The notes under the pieces are model-generated. The model saw nothing but the letters and a program-made list of their open reading frames with translations. It was not told the origin of the DNA and ran no database searches. From assembly GCA_044464225.1 (NCBI GenBank), contig JBIQLN010000002.1, forward strand, positions 1 to 64,000: a stretch of 64,000 bases of DNA, written 5' to 3'. Below, piece by piece: positions 55,167 through 64,000 of the stretch (its first letter is position 1; each line of letters opens with the position of its first letter). The position numbers and the translations under genes are program-made. Source of the DNA: 66-474 sp044464225 (lineage in GTDB: Bacteria; Pseudomonadota; Gammaproteobacteria; Xanthomonadales; Rhodanobacteraceae).

Positions 55167-56565
55167 TCGACGGCGCCACGATGTACTGCTCCAGCTTGCC
55201 ATCCGGCTGCACGTACGTGGTAATCGAGAGCTTGGTCTTCGGGAAAGTCACGCTGTAGCCGCGCATCTGCATGCCGCCACGCTTGCGCGACGCGCGAATG
55301 GTGAACGATTGCGGTTTGCCTAGCGGCGCAAGGCTGGCCTGGTAATCGTGCACCGCGGTGTCGCTGAAATAACTGTTGGCGTCGGCGGTGAAGAGCGCGC
55401 GATCGATTTTGCCGTGCTGCAGGCCGGCGAAGATTGCCTTGGCCTGTTCCAGGGCTTTCGTGGCCGCGGGGTCGTGGACCTCGAACAATGCCTTGGCCAC
55501 ATCCTTCGCGATCGCGCCGAAGGTGCCGACCGCGTCCTGGTTGGTCAGCACCACCACCGCGACCCGGTCATCGGGGAAGATGGTGTTGCCCGCCGTGAAA
55601 CCCATCACCTCGCCGTCGTGCGAAATCATCCGGCGGCCGTCCATCTTGCCCACGAACACGCCGAGGCCGTAGCCGGATCCGAGCCCATTGTTCAGCAGCA
55701 CGTCGGTCTGCATCGCGCGCCACGAGGCCGGTTGCAGCAGCGTCTGGTCGATCATCGCGATGTCCCATTTCGCCAGATCACTGGCGGTCATCGCCAGTTC
55801 GCCCGCGCCGAACATCCAGTTCACGCCTTCCTTGGGCGAAGGGCGCAGCGGGCCCAGCGCAAAGCGCGAGTAGCCGCGCGCGTCCCTGTCGGGCAACGCG
55901 TGCAGGTTGGTGTTGTAGGCATCGGTGATGCCGAGCCGCGGGAACACGTGCTGTTGCAGGAAGTCGAACGGGATCTGCCCGGTGAGCTTCTGCACGATCG
56001 CGCCCGCGATCACGTAACCGGTATTGCTGTACTGCCACTGCGAGCCGGGCGCGAAATCCAGTGGCTTCTTCGCCCAGCCATCCATGATCTGGGCCGGCGT
56101 GGTCGCCAGCTTCATCGGCGGCATCAGGTAATCCTGCGGCCAGTAATCCTGATAGCCGGACGTGTGCGACAGGATCTGCCGAACCGTGATGTGGTCGGCG
56201 TCGGTGAGGTCCGGGAAGAACTTCGCGATCTTGTCGTCGAGGCTCAGTTTGCCTTGCTGTTGCAGCATCAGGATCGCCGCCGCGGTGAACTCCTTGCTGA
56301 TCGAGCCGATGCTGTAGCGCATCGCCGGGGTCGCCGGCGTTTTCGGATCGAGCCGCGCATTGCCGTAGGCTTTCGCGTAAGCAAGCTTGCCGTCGCGCAC
56401 CACCGCGATCGAAGCACTGGGCACGCCGGACTTCGCCAATGCGTCATTCGCGATCTTGTCGATCTTCGCGGCCAGGTCGGCCGGCAACGCCTCGTTCGCG
56501 AAAACGGGCAGGCTCGCCAGCGTCAGCAAAACGGTCAGGATCAGGCAACGCAGGATCGTTCGCAT
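55162..56565 (-). CDS. exported serine hydrolase, beta-lactamase/class C family
   Basis: 467 residues: signal peptide (1-23, LPVFANE), then the beta-lactamase fold with the catalytic SISK (S88, K91), the second motif QYSNTGY near 180, and the third motif HDGEVMGF. A C-terminal extra domain of about 130 residues (FGAIAKDVAKAL to the end) is common in esterase- and peptidase-like members. Substrate unknown; more likely an esterase or D-aminopeptidase than a resistance enzyme. Its stop codon lies at the edge of the three-block repeat. Confidence 0.85.
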   Translation of the reverse strand: MRTILRCLILTVLLTLASLPVFANEALPADLAAKIDKIANDALAKSGVPSASIAVVRDGKLAYAKAYGNARLDPKTPATPAMRYSIGSISKEFTAAAILMLQQQGKLSLDDKIAKFFPDLTDADHITVRQILSHTSGYQDYWPQDYLMPPMKLATTPAQIMDGWAKKPLDFAPGSQWQYSNTGYVIAGAIVQKLTGQIPFDFLQQHVFPRLGITDAYNTNLHALPDRDARGYSRFALGPLRPSPKEGVNWMFGAGELAMTASDLAKWDIAMIDQTLLQPASWRAMQTDVLLNNGLGSGYGLGVFVGKMDGRRMISHDGEVMGFTAGNTIFPDDRVAVVVLTNQDAVGTFGAIAKDVAKALFEVHDPAATKALEQAKAIFAGLQHGKIDRALFTADANSYFSDTAVHDYQASLAPLGKPQSFTIRASRKRGGMQMRGYSVTFPKTKLSITTYVQPDGKLEQYIVAPSN

Positions 56566-56642
56566 CGAAGAAGCCTCGGCGCACAGAGGGAAGATGCGCA
56601 CGATAACACCGATGGTCCGCGCCGCGCGGACCAATTTCGCGC

Positions 56643-58256
56643 CTACCAGAAGTACACCTGCAGCGACGACGGCTTCGGCTTGGGCGGGATCGCGCGCAGG
56701 AATTCGCGGTGATCGGGAAAGTTCATCGCGCTGCGATCGAGCAGGGTGTCGATCTCGGCCATGCTGTAGCGCGCTTCGTGCGGCGTGGGCGCGCGCATTT
56801 CGCGGCGATCCGGAAACAAGCCCACGCCCGCGAGCATGCTGTACCACGACATGATGGGGTAGCCGCGTCCGAACGTGCCCTTGGCGATGCCGCCGGTGAT
56901 GGGTTTGCTCGCCAGCCAGGTGCGCAGCAGTTGCTGCAGCGGCGCGGACAGGTGGGTGTTGGCCGCGTTGGCGCGCCAGTAGTCGGTATCGGTGCGGGTG
57001 TTGGTCTTGAAATGGGTGACGATGTAATCGCGCGTGCCCTCGACCCGGCCATTGAGTGCATCGTTGAATTCCTTCCGCGTCGCCTCGCCGAGATCGCCTT
57101 TTTCCAGGGCCGCGACCAGCATCTCCGCGGTGCGCTGCACGAACAGCAGCGTGGTGGCCTCCAGCGGTTCGATGAAACTCTGCGCCAACCCGTTGGCCAC
57201 GCAATTGCGGTTCCAGGGCTGTGCCACGCGGCCGGGACGGAACTTCAAATGCCGCGCCGGAACGTCACTCTCCAGCAGCCCGAGATGTTCACGCAATTCC
57301 TTTTCGGCATTTTCAGGTGTGCAAAAATCCGAGCTGTAGACGTACCCGTAGCCATAGCGCGTCGTCAGCGGAATCTTCCAGGCCCACCCGTGGCGCAATG
57401 CGGTGGAAATCGTCTTCGGCATGATCGCGCCGTCGTGCGGTGCCTGGATGGCGACCGCAGCGTCGTTGAACAGGTTGTCCCTGAACGACACGAACGGCGT
57501 GCCCAGCGCTTTTCCGATCAGCAGTGAAGCGAAGCCCGTGCAATCCACATAGAAGTCGCCGGCCAGCGTCGAACCATCCTGCAGGCTCAAGGAGGCGATG
57601 TCGCCCGTTTCGTCCAGACGCACATCGGTGACATGCCCGGCGACGTGCCGCACGCCGCGCTCCATCGCCTTCTTCTGCAGGAACCGGCCCAGCAGCACCG
57701 AATCGAAATGGAAGCCGTACCACACGTCGAACGGAAAGCTTTCCTGCGGTCGCGGCGCCTTGCAATCGCGCGCCAGCCGCGCGGAAATGAAAAACCTGTC
57801 CGGGTGCGCGTACACGTCGGCACGATCGAGCCGCGCGTGCACGTTGTCGATGAACGGCGCCATCGTCATGTTGTCGAGCATCGACGCGAACGAATGGAAG
57901 TAGCTTTCGTGGCCGGGCCGCGTGGACCAGCCGTCGAAGCTGATGCCGGCCTTGTAGGTGGCGTGGCATTCGGGCATCCATTCGGCTTCCTCGATGCCGA
58001 GGCTTTCGAAGAAGCCGCGCAGCCAGGGCGTGGAGCCCTCGCCCACCCCGATCACGCCGACCTGGGGTGATTCCAGCACTGTCACCTTGAGCCGCGCACC
58101 ATACGCGGAGTTGGCCAACAGCAGCGCGGTCATCCAGCCCGCGGTGCCGCCGCCGACCACCACGACGTGCTGCACCGGCGGCTCGCTGCGGGTGCGGGCG
58201 CCCGGCCGCTGCGCGACGACGTTCTGGTTGAAGACGGTAGCGGTGGCTTCGGACAT
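56643..58256 (-). CDS. flavin-dependent halogenase (tryptophan halogenase family)
   Basis: 537 residues with GGGTAGW (35-41) for FAD, GVGEGSTPWLR near 70-80, the catalytic lysine in ATYKAGISF (K102), and the halogenase signature WAWKIP (W291, W293, I295, P296). The glutamate partner is kept in EPLEATTLLF (E366), but the serine after it in PrnA/RebH is alanine here. These enzymes make HOCl/HOBr from FADH2, O2 and halide and direct it to an indole. A flavin reductase is not adjacent. Function in metabolism is unknown; related genes are widespread in glycan-using Xanthomonadales. Confidence 0.88.
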   Translation of the reverse strand: MSEATATVFNQNVVAQRPGARTRSEPPVQHVVVVGGGTAGWMTALLLANSAYGARLKVTVLESPQVGVIGVGEGSTPWLRGFFESLGIEEAEWMPECHATYKAGISFDGWSTRPGHESYFHSFASMLDNMTMAPFIDNVHARLDRADVYAHPDRFFISARLARDCKAPRPQESFPFDVWYGFHFDSVLLGRFLQKKAMERGVRHVAGHVTDVRLDETGDIASLSLQDGSTLAGDFYVDCTGFASLLIGKALGTPFVSFRDNLFNDAAVAIQAPHDGAIMPKTISTALRHGWAWKIPLTTRYGYGYVYSSDFCTPENAEKELREHLGLLESDVPARHLKFRPGRVAQPWNRNCVANGLAQSFIEPLEATTLLFVQRTAEMLVAALEKGDLGEATRKEFNDALNGRVEGTRDYIVTHFKTNTRTDTDYWRANAANTHLSAPLQQLLRTWLASKPITGGIAKGTFGRGYPIMSWYSMLAGVGLFPDRREMRAPTPHEARYSMAEIDTLLDRSAMNFPDHREFLRAIPPKPKPSSLQVYFW

Positions 58257-58381
58257 GGGAGACCCCTGACAACCGCGCAGGCCGCCGTCTCCGATGGTCG
58301 CGCATGTGGCGTGCAGCCCGAACGATAGCACCGACGGGCGCGGGCCGACGACGGGTGCGATGCCGCCGCCCGAACGGGAAC

Positions 58382-58401
58382 GGGGCAGCTTCCGCTGCCC
58401 C
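58382..58401 (-). terminator. stem-loop after the RND pump gene
   Basis: GGGGCAGC / GCTGCCCC stem with a 4-nt loop, 24 nt beyond the stop of the RND gene. The T-run on the minus strand is weak, so efficiency is uncertain. Confidence 0.5.
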
Positions 58402-58424
58402 GTCGATCACGTCTGTCGAACTGT

Positions 58425-61400
58425 TCAGTGCGATTGCGGTTCCGGCGGCGGCAACGACTCGATGTCATCGTCGGCGTCATCGAGCTCCGCACGTTCGGCC
58501 TTGTGGGTCTCGCCCAGCACCAGGTACACGGCCGGCACCACGAACAGCGTGAAGAGGGTGCCGATCGACAAGCCGGTGAAGATCACCAGGCCCATGTCGT
58601 GGCGGCCCGCCGCGCCCGCACCACCGGCGAACACCAGCGGCACCACGCCCAGCACCATCGCCAGCGTGGTCATCAGGATTGGCCGCAGACGCACCGCGGC
58701 GGCTTCCTCGATTGCATCGCGCTTGCTGTAGCCATGCTCGCGCTGCAACTGGTTGGCGAACTCCACCATCAGGATGCCGTGCTTGCTGATCAGGCCGACC
58801 AGCGTGACCAGGCCGACCTGGGTGTAGATGTTGAGCGAGGACAGCCCGAGGTTGATGAACAGCAGCGCGCCGAAGGTCGCCATCGGCACCGCCACCAGGA
58901 TCACCAGCGGGTCGCGGAAGCTCTCGAACTGCGCCGACAGCGCGAGGAACACGATGACGATCGCGAACAGCAGCGTGAACAGGAATCCGCCGGACTCCTG
59001 CATGAACTGGCGCGACTGGCCGGCGTAGTCCACCGCGTAGCCGGACGGGGCCACCTGCTGCAGCGCGTCCTGCATGAAAGTGAGCGCCTGGCTCAGCGAC
59101 ACGCTGGGTGCGATCACGCCCACGATGGTCGCCGAATTCAACTGCTGGAAGTGGTTGATCGATTCGGGCACCGTCTGGTACGTCAGGTGTGCCACGGTGG
59201 ATGCCGGGATCATGCCGCCCGACGGCGTCTTGATGTAATAGTTGTCGAGCTGGGCGGGATTCAGCCGGTCCACCTGCGCGACCTGCGAGATCACGCGATA
59301 CGCGCGCCCCGAAATGGAGAAGTAGTTGACGTAATTGCCGCCCAGTGCCGCCGACAATGCCGCCCCCACGCTTTGCTGGGTCATCCCGAGTGCCGCGACC
59401 TTGTCGCGGTCCAGCGTGACCGTCGCCTGCGGCTGGTCGATCTTGAGGTCGGAGTCGACGAAGAAGAACATGCCCGATGCCTGTGCCTTGGCCAGCACCT
59501 CGTGCGCGACGTCGTTGAGGTTCTGCAGCGGCTCGGTGGTCTTGATCACGAACTGCACGGGCAGGCCGAACGCGCCCGGCAGCGACGGGAACTGGAACAC
59601 CGCCATGCGCGCACCGGCGATCGCATCCAGCTTGGGCTGGATCGCCTGCTGGATATCGGTGGCACTGCGGCTGCGGTCGCCCCACGGCTTCAGCATGATG
59701 CCGGAGAACCCCTGGTTCGCCGCGCCCATGCCGGTGAACTGGAAGATGTGCGTGTACTCGGGCAGCGATTTCGCGATGTCGAACACCTGCCTGGTGTACA
59801 TGCCCATCTGCGTGATGGTGGCGTTGGGCGACCCCTGGGTCTGGACCAGCACGATGCCCTGGTCCTCCTGCGGCGCCAGTTCCGATTTCGCGGTCTTGAA
59901 CAGGTAGGCGTTGCCGGCAAGGATCAGCGCGCCGAACACGATCGCGACGACCCAGGTGTCCAGCGAGGAATGCAGCATGCGCCGATAGCGGTCGCGCACG
60001 TAGTTGGCGACCCGGTCGATGCGCTGGACGAAGGGCTTCTCGTGGTCGGATTCGCGCAGCACCCGCGAACACAGCATCGGCGAAAGCGTCAATGCGACGA
60101 TCGCCGAAATCACCACCGCGCCCGCCAGCGTGAATGCGAACTCGGTGAACAAGGCGCCCGTCAGGCCGCCCTGGAAGCCGATCGGCACGTACACCGCGAT
60201 CAGCACGATGGTCATCGCGATGATCGGCGACGCCAGCTCGCGCGCGGCCAGCAGCGCCGCCTTGAAGGGCGAATGCGCGTCCTTCATGTGCCGGTCGACG
60301 TTTTCGACCACGATGATCGCGTCGTCCACCACCAGGCCGATCGCCAGCACCAGCGCCAGCAGTGTCAGCAGGTTGACCGAGTAGCCCAGGATCAGCATCA
60401 CCACGAACGCCCCGATCAACGACAGCGGCATGGCGAGCAAAGGAATCAGGAGCGAGCGCAACGTGCCGAGGAACAGGAAGATCACGACGGCCACGATGAG
60501 GAATGTCTCGATCAGCGTCTGCACCACTTCGTGGATCGAGGCGCGGATGAAGTCGGTGCCGTCATACGCGATGTTGCCCGACAGCCCGGCCGGCAGTTGC
60601 GACTGGATCTGCGGGAACACCTTGCGCACGCGTGCGATCACGTCCAGCACGTTGGCGTCCGGCGCGGCCTTGATGCCGATCGCGACGGTGTGCTGGCCGT
60701 CAAACGAGAACTCGGAGTTGTAGTCCTGCGCACCCAGGGTGACGTCGGCAACGTTCTCCAGGCGCACCACGTCGGCGCCATCGGATTTCACCACCAGGTT
60801 CTTGAACTCGTCCACCGTGTGCAGATCGGTGGCCGCGGTCAGGTTGACGCTGACCATCTGGCCCTTGGTTGTACCGATCGCCGAAAGGTAGTTGTTCGCG
60901 GCCAGCGCCTGGTTGACGTCGCTGGCGGTCACGCCGTACGCGGCCATCTTCACCGGATCCAGCCACGCGCGCAGCGCGAAGGTGCGTGCGCCGATGATCT
61001 CCGCGCTCTGCACGCCCTCGACCGCGCTCAACTGCGGCTGCACCACCCGGGTGAGGTAATCGGTGATCTTGTTCGCCGGCAGCATCTTCGAAGAGAAACC
61101 CAGGTACATCGAGGCGACCTGCTCGCCCGTCTGCAGCGTGATCACCGGCTGCTGCGCCGCCTGCGGCAACTGGTTCTTCACCGAGTTGACCAGCGAGGAA
61201 ATTTCCGTGAGTGCCCGGTTGCCGTCGTAATTGAGGCGCAGCGTCACGGTGATCAGCGACACGCTCGGCGTGGACGACGAGGTCATGTAATCGATGCCCT
61301 GCGCCTGCGCGATCGCCTGCTCCAGCGGCTGGGTGATGAAACCCGCCATTGTTTGCGAGTCCGCGCCGAAATACACGGTCTGCACCACCACGGTGGCGCT

Positions 61401-61523
61401 TTCCGTCTTCGGATACTGTCGGATCGGCAGCGTACTCACGGCACGCAGGCCCAGCACCAGGATCAGCAGACTGACCGTGGCGGCGAGGACGGGGCGCTTG
61501 ATGAAAAGGTCGGTGAATTTCAT
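58425..61523 (-). CDS. RND efflux pump, inner-membrane subunit
   Basis: 1032-residue proton-driven HAE-1-like transporter: FIKRPVLAATVSLLILVLG as helix 1, two large periplasmic loops, twelve membrane helices, and the proton-relay aspartates in GLVVDDAIIVVENVDRHM near 404. The second half repeats it (LSAQFESFRDPLVILVAVPMA). The C-terminal acidic tail DDADDDIE is a variable feature. It exports drugs, detergents or metabolites with the adaptor and outer-membrane protein encoded upstream on the same strand. No regulator gene is seen. Confidence 0.95.
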   Translation of the reverse strand: MKFTDLFIKRPVLAATVSLLILVLGLRAVSTLPIRQYPKTESATVVVQTVYFGADSQTMAGFITQPLEQAIAQAQGIDYMTSSSTPSVSLITVTLRLNYDGNRALTEISSLVNSVKNQLPQAAQQPVITLQTGEQVASMYLGFSSKMLPANKITDYLTRVVQPQLSAVEGVQSAEIIGARTFALRAWLDPVKMAAYGVTASDVNQALAANNYLSAIGTTKGQMVSVNLTAATDLHTVDEFKNLVVKSDGADVVRLENVADVTLGAQDYNSEFSFDGQHTVAIGIKAAPDANVLDVIARVRKVFPQIQSQLPAGLSGNIAYDGTDFIRASIHEVVQTLIETFLIVAVVIFLFLGTLRSLLIPLLAMPLSLIGAFVVMLILGYSVNLLTLLALVLAIGLVVDDAIIVVENVDRHMKDAHSPFKAALLAARELASPIIAMTIVLIAVYVPIGFQGGLTGALFTEFAFTLAGAVVISAIVALTLSPMLCSRVLRESDHEKPFVQRIDRVANYVRDRYRRMLHSSLDTWVVAIVFGALILAGNAYLFKTAKSELAPQEDQGIVLVQTQGSPNATITQMGMYTRQVFDIAKSLPEYTHIFQFTGMGAANQGFSGIMLKPWGDRSRSATDIQQAIQPKLDAIAGARMAVFQFPSLPGAFGLPVQFVIKTTEPLQNLNDVAHEVLAKAQASGMFFFVDSDLKIDQPQATVTLDRDKVAALGMTQQSVGAALSAALGGNYVNYFSISGRAYRVISQVAQVDRLNPAQLDNYYIKTPSGGMIPASTVAHLTYQTVPESINHFQQLNSATIVGVIAPSVSLSQALTFMQDALQQVAPSGYAVDYAGQSRQFMQESGGFLFTLLFAIVIVFLALSAQFESFRDPLVILVAVPMATFGALLFINLGLSSLNIYTQVGLVTLVGLISKHGILMVEFANQLQREHGYSKRDAIEEAAAVRLRPILMTTLAMVLGVVPLVFAGGAGAAGRHDMGLVIFTGLSIGTLFTLFVVPAVYLVLGETHKAERAELDDADDDIESLPPPEPQSH

Positions 61524-61603
61524 GTCGGCAATCTGCGCAAGGGCATCGTCAATGATCTGTAGGCACCGGCGACCGCTTCATCGATCGCGCGCGCGGCGAA
61601 CTC

Positions 61604-62851
61604 CTACTCTTCCACCGGATGCGGGTTCGGACTGAAGGCCGGTTGCACCTTGTTGTTGATGTTGACCGGCGTCCCGTTGCGCAGCTTCAACTGGCCGCTG
61701 GTCACGACCACGTCGCCTTCCTTGATGCCGGACAGCACCGCGACCTGGTCGCCACGGGTCGGCCCGACGGTCACCACCACCTGCTGGACGTAATGCGACG
61801 GACCGCTGGCGTCCTTCGGCGGATCGGCCTTGGCCGCCTTTGCGTCGGCGGCCGACTTGGCCTTGGCCGGTTGGCTGCCGGCATCCTCGGGCGGCGTGCC
61901 CTCGTGCACCACGAACACCGTGTCGCCATAGGGCGCGTACGAAATGGCGGTCTGCGGCAACGTGAGGTAGCGCCGGGTGGCACCCGCGTTCGCCGCGATC
62001 TTGGTGAACATGCCTGGCACCAGCAGCTCGTCGGGATTGGCGACGGTCGCTTCCACCCCGACGTTCCGGGTGGACACGTCCACCTTCGGATCACTGGCCG
62101 AGATCTTGCCGGCGAAAGTCTTGTCCTTGAACGCGTCGACAGTCACCTGCACCGGGGCGCCGGTCTTCATCTGATCCAGCGACGATTGGGGCACCGTGAA
62201 GTCCACGTACACCGGATCGAGCTGTTGCAACGTCACCACGGTATTGCCGACATTGATGTACTGGCCGGGATTCGCGGTGATGATGCCGATGCGCCCCGCG
62301 AAGGGCGCCCGCAGGGTTTTCTTGTCGACCAGCGCCTGCTGCGCCGCCACGTTGGCCTGTGCGTTTTTCAGGCTGGCCATGTCGGCGTCGTACTGCGCCT
62401 TGCTGATCGCCTGCACCGCAAGCTGCTGCTTGGCGCGATCGGCAGTCAGCTTCGCGAGCTGCGCGGTGGCCTTCAGGGCTTCCAGCTTGGCGCGATCGTC
62501 GGCATCGACCAGCTTGATCAGCACCTGGCCCTTCTTCACGTCGGCGCCCGATTTCACTTCCACGCGGTCCACCAGTCCGGCGACGTCGAAGGCCAGGTCC
62601 GCACCGTGCACCGCGCGCACGTTGCCGACCGCCTGCACGTGCGGCTGCCAATCCTGGTATGCGGCGACCATGGTGCTCACCGTCTGCGGCGGATTGGCCA
62701 TGGACTTCATGAACTTGCCGATCATTATGCCCTTGAAGGTGTTGAAGCCGATCAGCAGCGCGAACAGGATCACCACCGCGGCGACCACGATGATCAGGCG
62801 CTTGCGCTGGTTGGGCTTGCGGGGGGCTTTGGAATCGGCCATTGGATTCAT
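61604..62851 (-). CDS. RND efflux periplasmic adaptor (membrane fusion protein)
   Basis: 415 residues: one N-terminal membrane anchor (about 18-35, LIIVVAAVVILFALLIGF), a lipoyl domain in two halves around an alpha-hairpin (about 60-200, VGNVRAVHGADLAFDVAGLV and LRAPFAGRIGIITANPGQYINVG), a beta-barrel and membrane-proximal domain. A Lys/Ala-rich insertion (AKAKSAADAKAAKADPPKD, near 325-345) interrupts the C-terminal part. Bridges pump and outer-membrane channel. The start at 62851 or 62842 is a free choice; both fit. The outer-membrane factor lies upstream. Confidence 0.92.
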   Translation of the reverse strand: MNPMADSKAPRKPNQRKRLIIVVAAVVILFALLIGFNTFKGIMIGKFMKSMANPPQTVSTMVAAYQDWQPHVQAVGNVRAVHGADLAFDVAGLVDRVEVKSGADVKKGQVLIKLVDADDRAKLEALKATAQLAKLTADRAKQQLAVQAISKAQYDADMASLKNAQANVAAQQALVDKKTLRAPFAGRIGIITANPGQYINVGNTVVTLQQLDPVYVDFTVPQSSLDQMKTGAPVQVTVDAFKDKTFAGKISASDPKVDVSTRNVGVEATVANPDELLVPGMFTKIAANAGATRRYLTLPQTAISYAPYGDTVFVVHEGTPPEDAGSQPAKAKSAADAKAAKADPPKDASGPSHYVQQVVVTVGPTRGDQVAVLSGIKEGDVVVTSGQLKLRNGTPVNINNKVQPAFSPNPHPVEE

Positions 62852-62971
62852 CTCGTATTTTTGCGATCGCCCCTGATCCCCGGGATCAGGCACACGAAAG
62901 CGGGTTGTAGGTATTCGGGTCGAGGTGATTTCGAAAGGGTCTCGGGCTGCCATCCATGGCCGGAATCGCGA

Positions 62972-64000
62972 TTACTTCTGCGCGGTCGCGGTTGCTTCCG
63001 CGCTACCCTGCCAGCCGCCGCCGAGTGCGGCGTACAGCGCGGCCGTGTCCGCCAGTCGGGCGGCGCGGGCGGCGATCGCCTCGATGCGGGCCTGCTGATA
63101 CTGTCGCTGCGCGGACAACAGCGTCAGGTAATCGACCGCGCCCACGCGGTATTGCGCGCGGGTCAGCGACAGCAGTTTTTCGGCATCGCGTTCGGAAATG
63201 CTCTGGGCCTTCAGCGATTGCGCGTCGTAATCGAGCGCCTGCAGCGCATCGGCGACGTTCTGGAACGCGACCAGCACGGTCTGTTGCCAGTCCGCGAGCG
63301 CCGCATCCATGCCGGCCTCCGCGGCGCGTTTCTGGTGCAGCAACTGGCCGCCATGGAACAACGGCTGCAGCAAACCCAGGCCGAGTGACCAGCCGCCGCT
63401 GCCGGCCGCGAACAGGCCCGACTCGGTGAACGACTGGCTGCCGGCGCTGCCGTTCAAACTGAGCCTGGGCAGCATGTCGGCGGTGGCCACGCCGACCGCG
63501 GCGGTCGCGGCATGCAACTGCGCCGAGGCGGCGCGGATGTCAGGCCGCTGGGCCACCACCGTCGAAGGCAGGCTGACCGGGATGTCGGTGGGCAGCGTGA
63601 CTTCGGCCAGGGTCACCGGCTGCAATTTCATTTGCGCCGGCGTGACCCCCAGATAAGTGGCGAGTTGGTTCTGCGTGGCCGAAAGCTGCTTCTCCAGTGG
63701 CGGCAGGGTCGCCTGGGTCGCCGCCAGCTGCGAACGCACGGCCAGCGTGTCGGACAGCGATTTCGCGCCGATCTCCTGCTGCTTCTGGGCGATCTCGAGT
63801 TCCTGCTTCAGCGAATCGATGATCTCGTGCGTGGCCTTGACCTGCTCGCGCAGCGAAGCCTCCTGCAGCGAGGCGGTGATGACATTCGCGGCCAGGCTCA
63901 GGTAGGTCGCATCGAGCTGCGCGCGGCTGATGTCGGCCTGGGCTTCCTGCGCCTCGATGCCGCGACGCACGCCGCCGAAAATGTCGAACACGTAACCGAC
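62972..64000 (-). CDS. RND outer-membrane factor (TolC/OprM-like), partial
   Basis: 342 residues before the window edge; the N-terminus lies beyond 64000. The visible part has the long helical repeats of TolC-type channels: DIFGGVRRGIEAQEAQADISRAQLDA, AQKQQEIGAKSLSDTLAVRSQLA, then ATYLGVTP, VVAQRPDIRAASAQLHAATAAVG (the first strand of the second repeat) and LLSAQRQYQQARIEAIA near the end. It is the first gene of the tripartite RND operon read to the left. No lipobox can be judged. Confidence 0.93.
   Translation of the reverse strand, partial: VGYVFDIFGGVRRGIEAQEAQADISRAQLDATYLSLAANVITASLQEASLREQVKATHEIIDSLKQELEIAQKQQEIGAKSLSDTLAVRSQLAATQATLPPLEKQLSATQNQLATYLGVTPAQMKLQPVTLAEVTLPTDIPVSLPSTVVAQRPDIRAASAQLHAATAAVGVATADMLPRLSLNGSAGSQSFTESGLFAAGSGGWSLGLGLLQPLFHGGQLLHQKRAAEAGMDAALADWQQTVLVAFQNVADALQALDYDAQSLKAQSISERDAEKLLSLTRAQYRVGAVDYLTLLSAQRQYQQARIEAIAARAARLADTAALYAALGGGWQGSAEATATAQK

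Noticed and set aside
58428..61562. Long plus-strand frame opposite the RND pump gene
   Set aside because: Antisense shadow, extremely rich in His/Arg/Asp, with no motif.

Overview
The window reads as chromosomal DNA of a GC-rich gammaproteobacterium of the Xanthomonadales type, most likely Rhodanobacteraceae. The evidence is gene content: a PPi-dependent phosphofructokinase, a K+-independent membrane H+-pyrophosphatase, the lexA-imuA-imuB-dnaE2 mutagenesis operon, SpoT-free house-keeping synteny, DUF4124 proteins, an Oar-like TonB receptor and a flavin halogenase. The partial 16S rRNA gene at the left edge would settle the placement by database search. No tRNA gene, CRISPR array, phage or transposase gene was seen.

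Layout. 0-1 kb: 5' part of a 16S rRNA gene on the minus strand with its P1-type promoter. 1-12 kb: DUF192 lipoprotein, rubredoxin, thiE, hemL, a glyoxalase-like protein, a trans-sulfuration PLP enzyme, a SufR-like regulator with a periplasmic partner, a minus-strand run (LON-domain protein, mpl, membrane protein, adk), then PPi-dependent pfp. 12-19.4 kb: ICL/PEP-mutase family enzyme, hppA, lemA and two tandem DUF2207 genes (the second frameshifted). 19.4-34 kb: prolyl oligopeptidase, ppa, pyk, a TonB-C-like exported protein, class I aldolase, metF, DUF4124, DsbC-like lipoprotein, purL, maiA and pgk. 34-40.5 kb: TonB-dependent receptor, PF10091 glycoamylase-like enzyme and a small beta-barrel protein, which look like a glycan acquisition unit. 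40.5-45.7 kb: SDR-ogt pair, DUF4124, ABC-2 exporter, ferredoxin-NADP reductase. 45.7-52.9 kb: DNA-damage island with alkB (frameshifted), lexA, imuA, imuB, dnaE2 and a UdgX-like uracil-DNA glycosylase. 52.9-64 kb: AIF-like FAD reductase, queF, serine beta-lactamase-like hydrolase, flavin-dependent halogenase, and an RND tripartite pump (pump, adaptor, outer-membrane factor cut by the window edge).

How the parts fit. pfp, fbaB, pgk and pyk with hppA and ppa describe a glycolysis in which pyrophosphate is both a phosphoryl donor and a source of proton motive force. The lexA operon is translationally coupled throughout (1-nt gap, 12-nt gap, GTGA overlap) and carries a perfect inverted-repeat operator between lexA and the divergent alkB.

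The most unusual signal lies between genes. Several small palindromic repeat families sit exactly at gene ends, and in at least six places the stop codon of the neighbouring gene lies in or directly abuts the repeat edge. One element is flanked by an exact 15-bp direct repeat, as expected for insertion with target duplication. Another family, seen twice, has three invariant blocks (20, 11 and 15 bp) at nearly constant spacing around variable sequence, starting just after a stop codon. One palindrome appears to have been read into the N-terminus of dnaE2.
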